Positions 18,000-26,112 of a stretch of DNA of 64,000 nucleotides are shown one piece after another. The notes beneath the pieces were generated by a model. It was not told where the DNA came from and did no database searches. It saw only the letters and a list, made by a program, of their open reading frames with translations. The position numbers were made by a program, and so were the translations under genes. The stretch is from Microbacterium sp. Leaf151 (lineage in GTDB: Bacteria; Actinomycetota; Actinomycetes; Actinomycetales; Microbacteriaceae): assembly GCF_001424225.1 (NCBI RefSeq), contig NZ_LMOR01000001.1, positions 191,427 to 255,426 on the forward strand. The letters run 5' to 3'. Numbering within the stretch: the first letter of the stretch is position 1; each line of letters starts with the position of its first letter.

Positions 18000-18359
18000 G
18001 TGCCGTTCCGGAGTAAAGACACGTTGCAGGCCTGGCTCGATGAGCACGCCGCCGGTGGCGCCGACGGCGGCGGGGTGGCGTATGTCGCCGACCAGGAGGC
18101 CGTCGACGGCCGCGACAGCGGACTCGTGGTCTACCCGCTCCGCAACGCGACGACATCCGTCTACCTGCAGGCCGTCGCCGTGGGGCAGCCGGACTGGCGC
18201 GTCACGATCGAGGCTCAGCCCGAGGTCACGGAGTTGTCCCCGGAGGAGGTCTACGACCTGTGCCGCGAACTCCGGAACGTCGCAGACCTGTGCGCGTTCC
18301 TGCAGGCCAAGTCGGTGGAGCACCTGGTGAGGCTCCGCGAGGCGGACGCCGCGCCCTGA
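18000..18359 (+). CDS. Small protein of unknown function
   Basis: 119 residues from the GTG at 18000, which has GAGG nine bases upstream; a GTG nine bases earlier is also in frame. The sequence is acidic and soluble, with no signal peptide or membrane segment. The C-terminal half is helical (VTELSPEEVYDLCRELRNVADLCAFLQAK). I do not recognise the family. It is divergent from the acyl-CoA dehydrogenase-like gene. Codon use matches its neighbours, supporting a real gene. Confidence 0.65.
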   Translation: MPFRSKDTLQAWLDEHAAGGADGGGVAYVADQEAVDGRDSGLVVYPLRNATTSVYLQAVAVGQPDWRVTIEAQPEVTELSPEEVYDLCRELRNVADLCAFLQAKSVEHLVRLREADAAP

Positions 18360-18424
18360 TCAGGCGGCGGAGGCATCTTCAGCCGCGATGCCGAGGACCC
18401 GCTCAGCCTGCGCGCTCGCGGCCA

Positions 18425-19708
18425 TCATGTCCTGCCGCCGCGAGGTCGGCTTCGAGGTGCGACGACCTTCCCCTCAGCCTGACCGCCGGTCGCGCCTCGA
18501 CGCCCGGGTGACGCGTCAGCGACCCCGTCGCCCGAGCGGGCTCGACGCGGCAGCACGCGGCGGCGCAGCAGGGCGTCGAGATGCGCGACGTGCAGGAGCA
18601 GCCCGGGGAACGACGCCGACAGTCCCTTCCGCGGCAACCGGTCGAGCGCCGCCTCGTCTGCGGGGAGACGCGTCTGCTGCCCCCGCACGAGCCGCCGGAT
18701 GGCGTTCAGCAGCGCCAGCGGGTGGGTGTCGAGGGCGCTGTGGCCATTGCGGATGCGGACCAGGGTGGCATCCGGGGCCGACGCCGCCACCCGCTCGGCG
18801 ATCGCCGGAGGGGTGCGCAGATCCCGGTCACCCGAGAGCACCACGAGCGGGAAGGTGAAGGCGCCCACCGCTGCCACGAGGTCGTACGGCTCGCGCTCGA
18901 ACGCCGGGAAGCCGGGTGCCAGCGGCAGATACGTCAGCGCCGGGTCGAGCGGGTGGCCATCGGGCGTGCCGGCGTACCCCAGCTCGCGGAACGCGATCGT
19001 GCCGACGAGGTCGAACTCGTAGATGCCCGGGATCCGAGGGAGCCCGCCGTCGCGCGTGGCGTAGGCGCCCAGCGCGCGCCAGGTGAGGCCGGGACGGTGC
19101 CGCAGCAGCGGGTGAACCAGGTCGGCCCCGCCCAGCTCGTACGCCGCGCGCACGATGTCGAGCACGACGCGTGGAGTGACACCCCCCGCGATGAGGCGCC
19201 TCACACCGCGGGCCATGTCGTCATCGGCATCCCAGAACAACTCCCGCAGGCGCGCCCGCTCGACACCGACATCGCGGGTGGACTGCAGCGCGGAGTCGAG
19301 CAGCATGGACGCCACCCGCTCCGGATGCCGCGCGCCGAACGCCATGGCCAGGTAGCTGCCGTACGAGGAGCCGACGATCACCGCGCGGTCGATGCCCTCG
19401 GCGTCGAGGACGGCCACGATGTCGTCGAGCACCGCGGTGATGCGCATCGCCTCAGGCGGCAGGGGTCGGCCGTCGAGGTCGTGACGCGAGCGGCCGACAC
19501 CGCGGTGCTCGATCATCACGAGATCGAGCCCGCCGCTCGCCGCCCACCGCCGGAGCCCCCGGTACGGCAGCACCGACGCCAGCCCCGGGCCGCCCGGGAT
19601 GACCAGCACGGGCGTCGCCTCCCGCGGACCTGTGCGCACGTACCCCAGGTCGAACGCCGGCGCCCCTCCGGCCGCGGGGCGGCGGATCGACCGCAGGCTC
19701 TCGGGCAT
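18425..19708 (-). CDS. Alpha/beta hydrolase, proline iminopeptidase-like
   Basis: 427 residues. The oxyanion motif VIPGGPGLAS and nucleophile elbow VGSSYGSYLA are diagnostic of the proline iminopeptidase/tricorn-interacting factor group. The acidic residue is in LSGDRDLRTPP and the histidine in RNGHSAL, so the triad is complete. It should cleave N-terminal residues from short peptides. The last ~60 residues after LLHVAHLDALL are Arg/Gly-rich and look like read-through past the fold, so a frameshift near the 3' end is possible. The ATG at 19708 directly precedes conserved sequence. Confidence 0.82.
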   Translation of the reverse strand: MPESLRSIRRPAAGGAPAFDLGYVRTGPREATPVLVIPGGPGLASVLPYRGLRRWAASGGLDLVMIEHRGVGRSRHDLDGRPLPPEAMRITAVLDDIVAVLDAEGIDRAVIVGSSYGSYLAMAFGARHPERVASMLLDSALQSTRDVGVERARLRELFWDADDDMARGVRRLIAGGVTPRVVLDIVRAAYELGGADLVHPLLRHRPGLTWRALGAYATRDGGLPRIPGIYEFDLVGTIAFRELGYAGTPDGHPLDPALTYLPLAPGFPAFEREPYDLVAAVGAFTFPLVVLSGDRDLRTPPAIAERVAASAPDATLVRIRNGHSALDTHPLALLNAIRRLVRGQQTRLPADEAALDRLPRKGLSASFPGLLLHVAHLDALLRRRVLPRRARSGDGVADASPGRRGATGGQAEGKVVAPRSRPRGGRT

Positions 19709-19822
19709 GCCAGCACGCTACTCGCGTGCAGGCTGGCGAGGGCGCGAGGCACGGGGTTCCGGTTGGCTGTGAGTTCGGACGCGGACGGCCCCGGTGGGGC
19801 CCGGCATCCATAGGCTCCGTTC

Positions 19823-21364
19823 GTGCCCTCCGCCTCCGTTCGAACCCGCGACCTGCCTGCCGCCGTCGCCGCGATCGGCGCGACCGCCCTCGGCGCCGGG
19901 CTCGGCGAACTCGTCGCAGCCATCGTCGCCCCCACCGCGAGCCCTTTCGCGGTGATCGGCGGCGGCATGATCGACATCGCCCCCGCGTGGGCGAAGAACC
20001 TCGCCATCAGCCTCTTCGGCACCGGCGACAAGGCGGCGCTGCTCGTCGGCATCGCGGTGCTGCTGCTCGGGGTCGCGGGTGCGGCCGGAGTGCTCGAGTG
20101 GCACCGGCCCCCGTGGGGCCGCGTGGTCATCGGCGCGCTGGGTGTCGTGGGGGCGATCGTGGCGCTGACCCGCTCCGACGCGGGCATGCTGTCGCCCGTC
20201 CCCTCGATCGTCGCGGCCGGCGCGGCCTCGGCGGCGACGGCGTGGCTCATCGGGCGCCTGCGCCGAGGGCCGCGGTCCGGGCTCGCGGCCGACGAGGGCC
20301 TGACCCGCCGGAGCGTGCTCGCCCTCTCGGGCATCGCGGTGGCGGCCGGGGCGCTCGCCGCCGCCGGCTCGTTCGCGCTGAGCTCCGGCGCGCGCGCGGT
20401 GAGCGCCGTGCGCGCGGCCCTGCGCCTGCCGACACCGACGACGACGACGGCCGTTCCCGCGGGCGCCGAGCTGGGCATCGAGGGCCTCTCGCCGGTCATC
20501 ACCCCCTCGGCCGACTTCTACCGCATCGACACCGCCCTCGTCGTGCCCCAGGTCGACCCCGCCGACTGGACCCTGCGCGTGCACGGACTCGTCGAACAGG
20601 AGGTCGTGCTGCGCTGGGACGACCTGATCGCGATGTCGCCGAAGGAGACGGTCGCCACCCTCGTGTGCGTGTCGAACGAGGTCGGCGGATCGCTCATCGG
20701 CACCGCCCGCTGGCTCGGCGTGCCGCTGCGGGAGGTTCTGGCCCGCGCACGTCCGACCGCCGAGGCCGACATGGTGCTGTCGCGCTCGATCGACGGGTTC
20801 ACGGCATCCAGTCCGCTCGAAGCACTCACCGACGACCGCGACGCGCTCCTGGCCATCGGCATGAACGGCGAGCCCCTGCCGATCGAGCACGGCTTCCCGG
20901 TGCGCATGGTCGTGCCGGGCCTGTACGGCTACGTCTCGGCCACCAAGTGGGTCACCGAGCTCGAGGTCACCCGCTACGACCGGGCCGAGGGGTACTGGAC
21001 CTCGCGCGGCTGGTCGGAGCGCGGCCCTGTGAAACTCCAGTCGCGCATCGACGTCCCGCGAGCCGGCGCCCGCGTCGAGGCGGGCACCGCCGTCATCGCG
21101 GGCGTCGCCTGGCAGACCCACGTGGGCGTGTCCGGGGTCGAGGTGCAGATCGACGACGGGCCGTGGCTACCGGCGACCCTCGCGTCGGCGATCTCGGCCG
21201 ACACCTGGGTGCAGTGGAGCGTGGCGTGGGAAGCGACGAGCGGCTCGCACACCGTACGCGCCCGCGCGATCTCGGCCGACGGTCAGACGCAGACCGACGT
21301 GCCGGCGCCGCCCGCCCCCGACGGCGCGACGGGGTGGGACGAACTCACGGTGACGGTGGCCTGA
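19823..21364 (+). CDS. Membrane-anchored molybdopterin oxidoreductase, sulfite oxidase fold
   Basis: 513 residues. The first ~200 hold about five membrane helices, with an RR-containing segment TRRSVLALSGIAVAAGALAAAG before the last, which resembles a twin-arginine signal. From about residue 215 comes a sulfite oxidase/YedY-type molybdopterin domain with TLVCVSNEVGGSLIG, whose cysteine is the expected molybdenum ligand. A C-terminal dimerisation-type beta domain (VAWQTHVGVSGVEVQIDDGPW) follows. The catalytic part is probably outside the membrane. Substrate unknown. It ends at a strong palindrome shared with rocD. Confidence 0.87.
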   Translation: MPSASVRTRDLPAAVAAIGATALGAGLGELVAAIVAPTASPFAVIGGGMIDIAPAWAKNLAISLFGTGDKAALLVGIAVLLLGVAGAAGVLEWHRPPWGRVVIGALGVVGAIVALTRSDAGMLSPVPSIVAAGAASAATAWLIGRLRRGPRSGLAADEGLTRRSVLALSGIAVAAGALAAAGSFALSSGARAVSAVRAALRLPTPTTTTAVPAGAELGIEGLSPVITPSADFYRIDTALVVPQVDPADWTLRVHGLVEQEVVLRWDDLIAMSPKETVATLVCVSNEVGGSLIGTARWLGVPLREVLARARPTAEADMVLSRSIDGFTASSPLEALTDDRDALLAIGMNGEPLPIEHGFPVRMVVPGLYGYVSATKWVTELEVTRYDRAEGYWTSRGWSERGPVKLQSRIDVPRAGARVEAGTAVIAGVAWQTHVGVSGVEVQIDDGPWLPATLASAISADTWVQWSVAWEATSGSHTVRARAISADGQTQTDVPAPPAPDGATGWDELTVTVA

Positions 21365-21380
21365 CCGTCGCCGTGCCGAG

Positions 21381-21443
21381 GCGTGAGGGGTCGGATTCTG
21401 TCGCCGAGCGTGGACGAAGGCGACAGATTCTGACCCCTCACGC
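21381..21443. terminator. Long palindrome between convergent genes
   Basis: Arms at 21381-21405 and 21419-21443 pair at 23 of 25 positions (core GCGTGAGGGGTC) with a 13-base loop, between the convergent molybdopterin enzyme and rocD genes. It is a likely bidirectional terminator; there is no U-tract. Confidence 0.7.
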
Positions 21444-21446
21444 GGC

Positions 21447-22664
21447 TCAGGCCGACAACACGTGCCGGAGCTGTTCGACCGCCCAGTCCAGTTCGGTCGC
21501 CCGGATCGTCAGCGGAGGGGCGATGCGGATCGTCTGGCCGTGCGTGTCCTTCACGAGCACCCCGCGCGTCAGCAGCTTCTCGGCGACCTCGCGGCCGGTG
21601 CCGTAGGCGGGGTCGATGTCGACGCCGGCCCACAGGCCCGCGATGCGCACCGCGGTCACGCCGTGGCCGATGAGCGCCCGCAGCGCGGGCTCGAGGTGCG
21701 CTCCCAGCGCCTTCGCGCGGGTCTGGAACTCACCCGATGCCAGCATCTCGACCACGCGCAGGCCTACGGCCGCGGCCAACGGGTTGCCCCCGAAGGTCGA
21801 ACCGTGCTCGCCCGCACGGATGACGCCCAGAACGTCCTCGTCGGCGACGACGGCGGACAGGGGCAGGATGCCGCCGCCGAGCGCCTTCCCGAGGAGGTAC
21901 ACGTCGGGTACGACACCCTCGCGATCGCACGCGAACGTCTCGCCCACGCGGCCGAGGCCCGACTGGATCTCGTCGGCGATGAAGAGCACGTTGTTCTGCG
22001 TGCAGATCTCGCGCACCCGCTGCAGGAACCCCTCGGGCGGCAGGACGACGCCCGCCTCGCCCTGGATGGGCTCGAGCAGTACGGCGGCGGTGTTCTCGTC
22101 GATGGCCGCTGCGATGGCATCCGCGTCGCCGTAGGGCACGTGCACGAAGCCGGGCGCGTAGGGACCGAAGTCGTCGTGGGCGACCGGGTCGTCGCTGAAG
22201 CCGACGATCGTGGTGGTGCGGCCGTGGAAGTTGCCGTTCGCGACGATGATCGTCGCCGCATCGGCGGCGATGCCCTTCGTGCGGTAGCCCCACGCGCGTG
22301 CGACCTTGATGCCGGTCTCGACGGCCTCGGCACCGGTGTTCATCGGCAGGACGAGGTCTTTGCCGCACAGCTGCGACAGCGCCGTGGCGAACGGGCCGAG
22401 GCGGTCGTTGTGGTACGCCCGGCTGGTCAGCGTGAGGCGATCGAGCTGCTCGCGGGCGGCGGCGAGGATCGCGGGGTGACCGTGGCCGAAGTTCAACGCC
22501 GAATAGGCCGACAGCAGGTCGAGGTAGCGCTTGCCCTCGACGTCGGTGACCCACACGCCCTCGGCGCGCGAGACGACGACCGGCAACGGGTGGTAGTTGT
22601 GGGCGAGGTGGGCGCCCTCCTCGGTGACGAGACGCTCGCCGAGCGCGTCGATCGTGGTGCTCAT
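21447..22664 (-). CDS. rocD: Ornithine aminotransferase
   Basis: 405 residues of the class III aminotransferase family. It transfers the delta-amino group of ornithine to 2-oxoglutarate, giving glutamate-5-semialdehyde. Typical RocD text includes HNYHPLPVVVSRAEGVWVTD-like opening, YLDLLSAYSALNFGH, MNTGAEAVETGIKVAR, ADEIQSGLGR and the PLP lysine in LLGKALGGG. The start overlaps the upstream amidinohydrolase gene (ATGA). The pairing suggests arginine is degraded through ornithine to glutamate. Confidence 0.93.
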   Translation of the reverse strand: MSTTIDALGERLVTEEGAHLAHNYHPLPVVVSRAEGVWVTDVEGKRYLDLLSAYSALNFGHGHPAILAAAREQLDRLTLTSRAYHNDRLGPFATALSQLCGKDLVLPMNTGAEAVETGIKVARAWGYRTKGIAADAATIIVANGNFHGRTTTIVGFSDDPVAHDDFGPYAPGFVHVPYGDADAIAAAIDENTAAVLLEPIQGEAGVVLPPEGFLQRVREICTQNNVLFIADEIQSGLGRVGETFACDREGVVPDVYLLGKALGGGILPLSAVVADEDVLGVIRAGEHGSTFGGNPLAAAVGLRVVEMLASGEFQTRAKALGAHLEPALRALIGHGVTAVRIAGLWAGVDIDPAYGTGREVAEKLLTRGVLVKDTHGQTIRIAPPLTIRATELDWAVEQLRHVLSA

Positions 22665-23545
22665 CGGGCACCGCCGCGCAGCTCCAGCGTGCAGCACTTG
22701 ATGCCGCCGCCGCCGAGCAGCAGTTCTGAGAGGTCGACCATCACCGGGGTGTAGCCGCGCTCGCGCAGCTGCGCCTCGAAGCCCACGGCCCGCGGGGAGA
22801 TGATGACGTTCTTGCCGTCGCTGGCGGAGTTGAGTCCGAAGACCGCTCCGTCGCTGTCGGACACCCGGATGGCATCCGGGTAGCGCTCGCGCAGGATCGC
22901 CTGGCTGCGCTCGTCGAACGCGGTGGGCAGGTAGGCGATGTTGGCCTTCTCGACACCGCCGGGCCCCTCGACGGGGTCGAGCACGGCGATCGCGGTGTCG
23001 AGGTGGTAGAACCGCGGGTCGGTGAGGGTCAGCGAGACGACCTCGCGGGAGAACACCTCGCCCACTTCGCGGTGGCTGTCTCCGGTCGAGCGGAAGCCCG
23101 TGCCGGCGAGGATGGTGTCGCCCACGAGCAGGAAGTCGCCCTCGCCCTCGTTGACCTCGACCGGTTCGGCGACCTCGAAGCCGTTCGCTGCGAACCAGTC
23201 GATGAACGCCGGCGCCTCGGCCGCGCGCTCGCGGAAGCGGAACTTCGGAGCGTACGCGACACCGTCGATGACGAAGCCGCCGTTGGCGGTGTAGACCATG
23301 TCGGGCAGACCCTCGACCGGGTCGATCAGCTCGATCTCATGCCCGAGCGAAGTGTAGGTGTCGTACAGCGACTGCCACTGCTGCAGGGCGAGAGTCGTGT
23401 CGGTGGGGCGCGAGGGCTCCATCCACGGGTTGATGCTGTAGCTCACCGTGAAGTGCGCGGGTCGGCACATCAGGTACCGACGGTGCTGCTGCACACGCTC
23501 GGTGGAGGTGGCCTCGGCGGTGCTGGCGATAGGGGTGGCGGACAT
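22661..23545 (-). CDS. Arginine dihydrolase / dimethylargininase-like amidinohydrolase
   Basis: 294 residues of the guanidine-modifying superfamily. The N-terminal LMCRPAHFTVSYSINPWME and DMVYTANGGFV match the signature region of the ornithine-forming arginine dihydrolases (ArgZ-like). General annotation would call it N,N-dimethylarginine dimethylaminohydrolase. Catalytic His is in RFYHLDTA and Cys near the end in GGIKCCTLEL. A strong GAGGAG sits before the ATG. It overlaps rocD, whose substrate is ornithine, favouring arginine-to-ornithine over citrulline formation. The family is firm; the exact product is inferred. Confidence 0.82.
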   Translation of the reverse strand: MSATPIASTAEATSTERVQQHRRYLMCRPAHFTVSYSINPWMEPSRPTDTTLALQQWQSLYDTYTSLGHEIELIDPVEGLPDMVYTANGGFVIDGVAYAPKFRFRERAAEAPAFIDWFAANGFEVAEPVEVNEGEGDFLLVGDTILAGTGFRSTGDSHREVGEVFSREVVSLTLTDPRFYHLDTAIAVLDPVEGPGGVEKANIAYLPTAFDERSQAILRERYPDAIRVSDSDGAVFGLNSASDGKNVIISPRAVGFEAQLRERGYTPVMVDLSELLLGGGGIKCCTLELRGGAR

Positions 23546-23710
23546 CTGTGCTCCTCGGAGAAAGGTGCGGCGGACGCTGTCCTGGGGCCCGGTGGCCCTT
23601 CGAACCCGGCGGCGCCGTGGCGCCGTGCGGGGAAAGGTCGGTCCGAGCACGCCGTGGCCATTCTCGCACGCGTGTGCGCGCGGGCGCGAACAGCGGCGCG
23701 CACCCTCCGC

Positions 23711-23832
23711 GATGCGCACAAACTCAGCGGCATCCGCGCCGAGCCGACGGAGGTTGCGCGCATCACTGATTTTCTGCACGGCGGCAGGCGGGCGGACCCG
23801 CGCCGCACAACCTCAGCGATGCGCGCAGGTTG
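23711..23832. repeat. Intergenic palindrome cluster upstream of the arginine genes
   Basis: The 324-base gap 23546-23869 contains no gene that I can support. GATGCGCACAAACTC (23711-23725) pairs with GAGGTTGCGCGCATC (23750-23764) at 13 of 15 positions. A third related word, GATGCGCGCAGGTT (23819-23832), follows. This could be regulatory for the arginine genes, a terminator for the PfkB gene, or part of the recurring palindrome pattern seen elsewhere. Confidence 0.5.
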
Positions 23833-23869
23833 CGCAAACCGACCCTGCGCGCCGGCACCGGATGCCGCG

Positions 23870-24829
23870 TCACACGGCTCCGCGCACGCCCTCCGCCCGC
23901 AGCCGCGCCACGTCGGCCGCGGAGTGCAGGCCGGCGTCGGAGCCGAGGCCCGTGGCCACGAGGCTGCCGCACGCGAGGCCGCGCTCCGCGGCCTCGGTGA
24001 CGTCGGCGCCGTCCATCAGACCCCCGATGAAACCGGCGCTGAACGCGTCGCCGCAGCCCGTCGTGTCCACGACGTCGACGGCATATGCCGGCAGCCGCAT
24101 GTCGCGTAAGGCTCGCGTGCTGATGCTGACCCCCGCCGCGCCGCGGGTGATCACGAGCGTCGAGACGCCGGCATCCAGGTAGAAGGCGATGGCCTCGTCG
24201 AGGCTCGACGCGCCCGCGAACGACAGTGCATCCTCCTCGCTCGGGAAGAGGTAGTCGACGAACGGCAGGCACGGCAGCACGGCATCGCGATCGCCGGCGC
24301 CCCCGGTGGGGATGAAGTCCATCGTCGTCACGACCCCGGCGTCGCGGGCGCGGCGCAGCAGGTCGACGCTGGCCGCGCCGTCGACGCGCGGCAGCAGGCA
24401 CGTGCCGCCGAGGTGGAGCACCGCGACATCGCTCAGATCGATGGATGCCAGATCCTCGGGCGCGATCGCCGCGTTCGACCCGATGACGTGCAGCGCGGGC
24501 CGGCTCCCGTCGCGGCGGATCGGCAGCATCGTCGCGGAGGTGGGCCGCTCGGGGCGCACGGCGAGGCCGGTGACGTCGACCCCCTCGTCGGCCATCGTGG
24601 AGCGCAGGAAGACACCCAGCGCGTCGTCGCCCACGGCGCCCACCGTCGCCACGGGAACGCCGAGTCGCGCGAGGTCGACGGCGGTCGCGGCAGCGGTGCC
24701 GGCCACGGTCAGGCGGATCTCGTCCAGCAGCGCGAGGCCCTGCCCGGGCGGAATGGCGTCGACGTGGCGACCGAGCACGTCGGCGACGTGGAGACCGACG
24801 GTGACGACGCGACGGGCGGGGTAGGACAT
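23870..24829 (-). CDS. PfkB-family carbohydrate kinase
   Basis: 319 residues of the ribokinase/PfkB fold. The N-terminal Gly-rich region is GTAAATAVDLARLGV. The catalytic DTTGCGDAFSAGFIGGL near the C-terminus contains the anion hole and catalytic Asp. It phosphorylates a sugar or nucleoside hydroxyl. AGGAG precedes the ATG at 24829. It is divergent from the ABC importer-mtn operon, so it may serve the same substrate, but the gap is wide enough for independent control. Substrate unknown. Confidence 0.85.
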   Translation of the reverse strand: MSYPARRVVTVGLHVADVLGRHVDAIPPGQGLALLDEIRLTVAGTAAATAVDLARLGVPVATVGAVGDDALGVFLRSTMADEGVDVTGLAVRPERPTSATMLPIRRDGSRPALHVIGSNAAIAPEDLASIDLSDVAVLHLGGTCLLPRVDGAASVDLLRRARDAGVVTTMDFIPTGGAGDRDAVLPCLPFVDYLFPSEEDALSFAGASSLDEAIAFYLDAGVSTLVITRGAAGVSISTRALRDMRLPAYAVDVVDTTGCGDAFSAGFIGGLMDGADVTEAAERGLACGSLVATGLGSDAGLHSAADVARLRAEGVRGAV

Positions 24830-24931
24830 GGATCTCCTGCGGTGGGGTAGGGCCGATGCGAAACCGGCGTCACGAGGGGGCGGTGTCCGGTCGGCACCGG
24901 ACGGGCCGCTGCGGGGACGGGCGAAGCATAC

Positions 24932-24942
24932 TGAGCGGCTCA
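24932..24942. promoter_or_regulatory. Candidate operator between PfkB kinase and ABC-mtn operon
   Basis: TGAGC-G-GCTCA is a perfect 5+1+5 palindrome in the 269-base divergent gap, overlapping the end of a possible -10 (CATACT). TACGAT at 25012-25017 is another possible -10 for the plus-strand operon. I saw no riboswitch that I recognise in this leader. Confidence 0.35.
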
Positions 24943-25098
24943 CCCGTGATGGCTTCATTTCACCGTGTGACGCTCGAGTCGAACGTCGTCCGCCCCCTCC
25001 CTACGATTCGAGAGACCGCTTTCCGGCGTCATCCCACACAGCATCCGCGGCGACGCGCGCACCGACGCGAGCGCCCATCGGCCCCCCAGGAGCCCACC

Positions 25099-26112
25099 GT
25101 GAGAAAGTCCCTCTTCGCCCTCCCGGCGATCGTCGTCGCAGCGTCCCTCGCCCTCGCCGGCTGCAGCACCGTCTCGTCCGACGCGGCCGCCCCGAACGGC
25201 GACGGCGTCGACGCCGCCCAGCCGCTCGCGGGTAAGACCATCGGCATCGCCGTCGTCGGCACGCAGCACTTCTGGGACCGCGAGGCCTTCCAGGGCGCGG
25301 TCGACGAGGTCACCCGGCTCGGCGGCACGCCGCTCACCACCGACGGCAACCGCGACAACACCCTGCACGCGCAGAACCACGACATCTTCCTCGCCCAGAA
25401 CGTCGATGCCGTCATCACGATCCTCGGCGACGCGTCGGTCGACCCGAAGCTGCAGCAGCTGCACGACGCCGGCATCCCCGTCTTCGGCGTCGACCACGCC
25501 TCGGAGTGGGCGGTCAACAACGCCCAGTCCGACAACGAGGTGGGCGGCACGGCCCTCGGCAAGATCACCGGCGACGCCCTCGGCGGCACGGGCAACGTGG
25601 CCGTCTTCAACGCCTTCGGGACGAGCCTGTCGTTCTGCGGCGAGCGCTACGACGCGTGGAAGAACGAACTCGCGACGGACTACCCGGGCGTCAAGCTCAT
25701 CGAGCCCGAGCTGGCCGAGCAGTTCGCCAACGCCCCCGACGACGCGCGTCAGCAGACGCTCGCGCTGCTGGAGAAGTACCCCGCCGGCACCATCCAGGGC
25801 ATCCACGTGGCGTGCTGGGACCAGCCGGCCATCGGCGTGGTGCAGGCGATCGAAGACTCCGGTCGCACCGACGTGAAGGTCACCGCCTTCGACGCCGGCC
25901 CCGACACGCTCGAGATCATGAGCGAGCCGAACAGCCCGTTCGTCGGCAACATCGCCCAGCTGCCGCGCAAGATCGCCACGATCTCGGCTGACAACGTGGG
26001 CAAGTACTTCCTCGGCGAAGAGGTCGAGAAGGTCAGCTACGTCGACACGATCCCGGTCGCCGGTCCCGATGAGGCGACCGCGGTCGCGAAGGAGCTGGGC
26101 TACACCCAGTGA
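25099..26112 (+). CDS. Sugar ABC transporter substrate-binding lipoprotein (RbsB-like)
   Basis: 337 residues. A lipoprotein signal with lipobox LALAGC (Cys about residue 22) anchors it on the outer face of the membrane. The mature part is a type 1 periplasmic-binding-protein fold of the ribose/pentose family (KTIGIAVVGTQHFWDREAFQGAV, GIPVFGVDHA, VTAFDAGPDTLEIM). GTG start with CAGGAG nine bases upstream. First gene of the importer-kinase-mtn operon, so it likely captures the sugar that those enzymes degrade. Confidence 0.9.
   Translation: MRKSLFALPAIVVAASLALAGCSTVSSDAAAPNGDGVDAAQPLAGKTIGIAVVGTQHFWDREAFQGAVDEVTRLGGTPLTTDGNRDNTLHAQNHDIFLAQNVDAVITILGDASVDPKLQQLHDAGIPVFGVDHASEWAVNNAQSDNEVGGTALGKITGDALGGTGNVAVFNAFGTSLSFCGERYDAWKNELATDYPGVKLIEPELAEQFANAPDDARQQTLALLEKYPAGTIQGIHVACWDQPAIGVVQAIEDSGRTDVKVTAFDAGPDTLEIMSEPNSPFVGNIAQLPRKIATISADNVGKYFLGEEVEKVSYVDTIPVAGPDEATAVAKELGYTQ

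Noticed and set aside
24830..25098. SAM-responsive riboswitch in the leader of the mtn operon
   Set aside because: I looked for SAM-I, SAM-II and SAM-IV conserved cores and saw none; only a short palindrome was visible.
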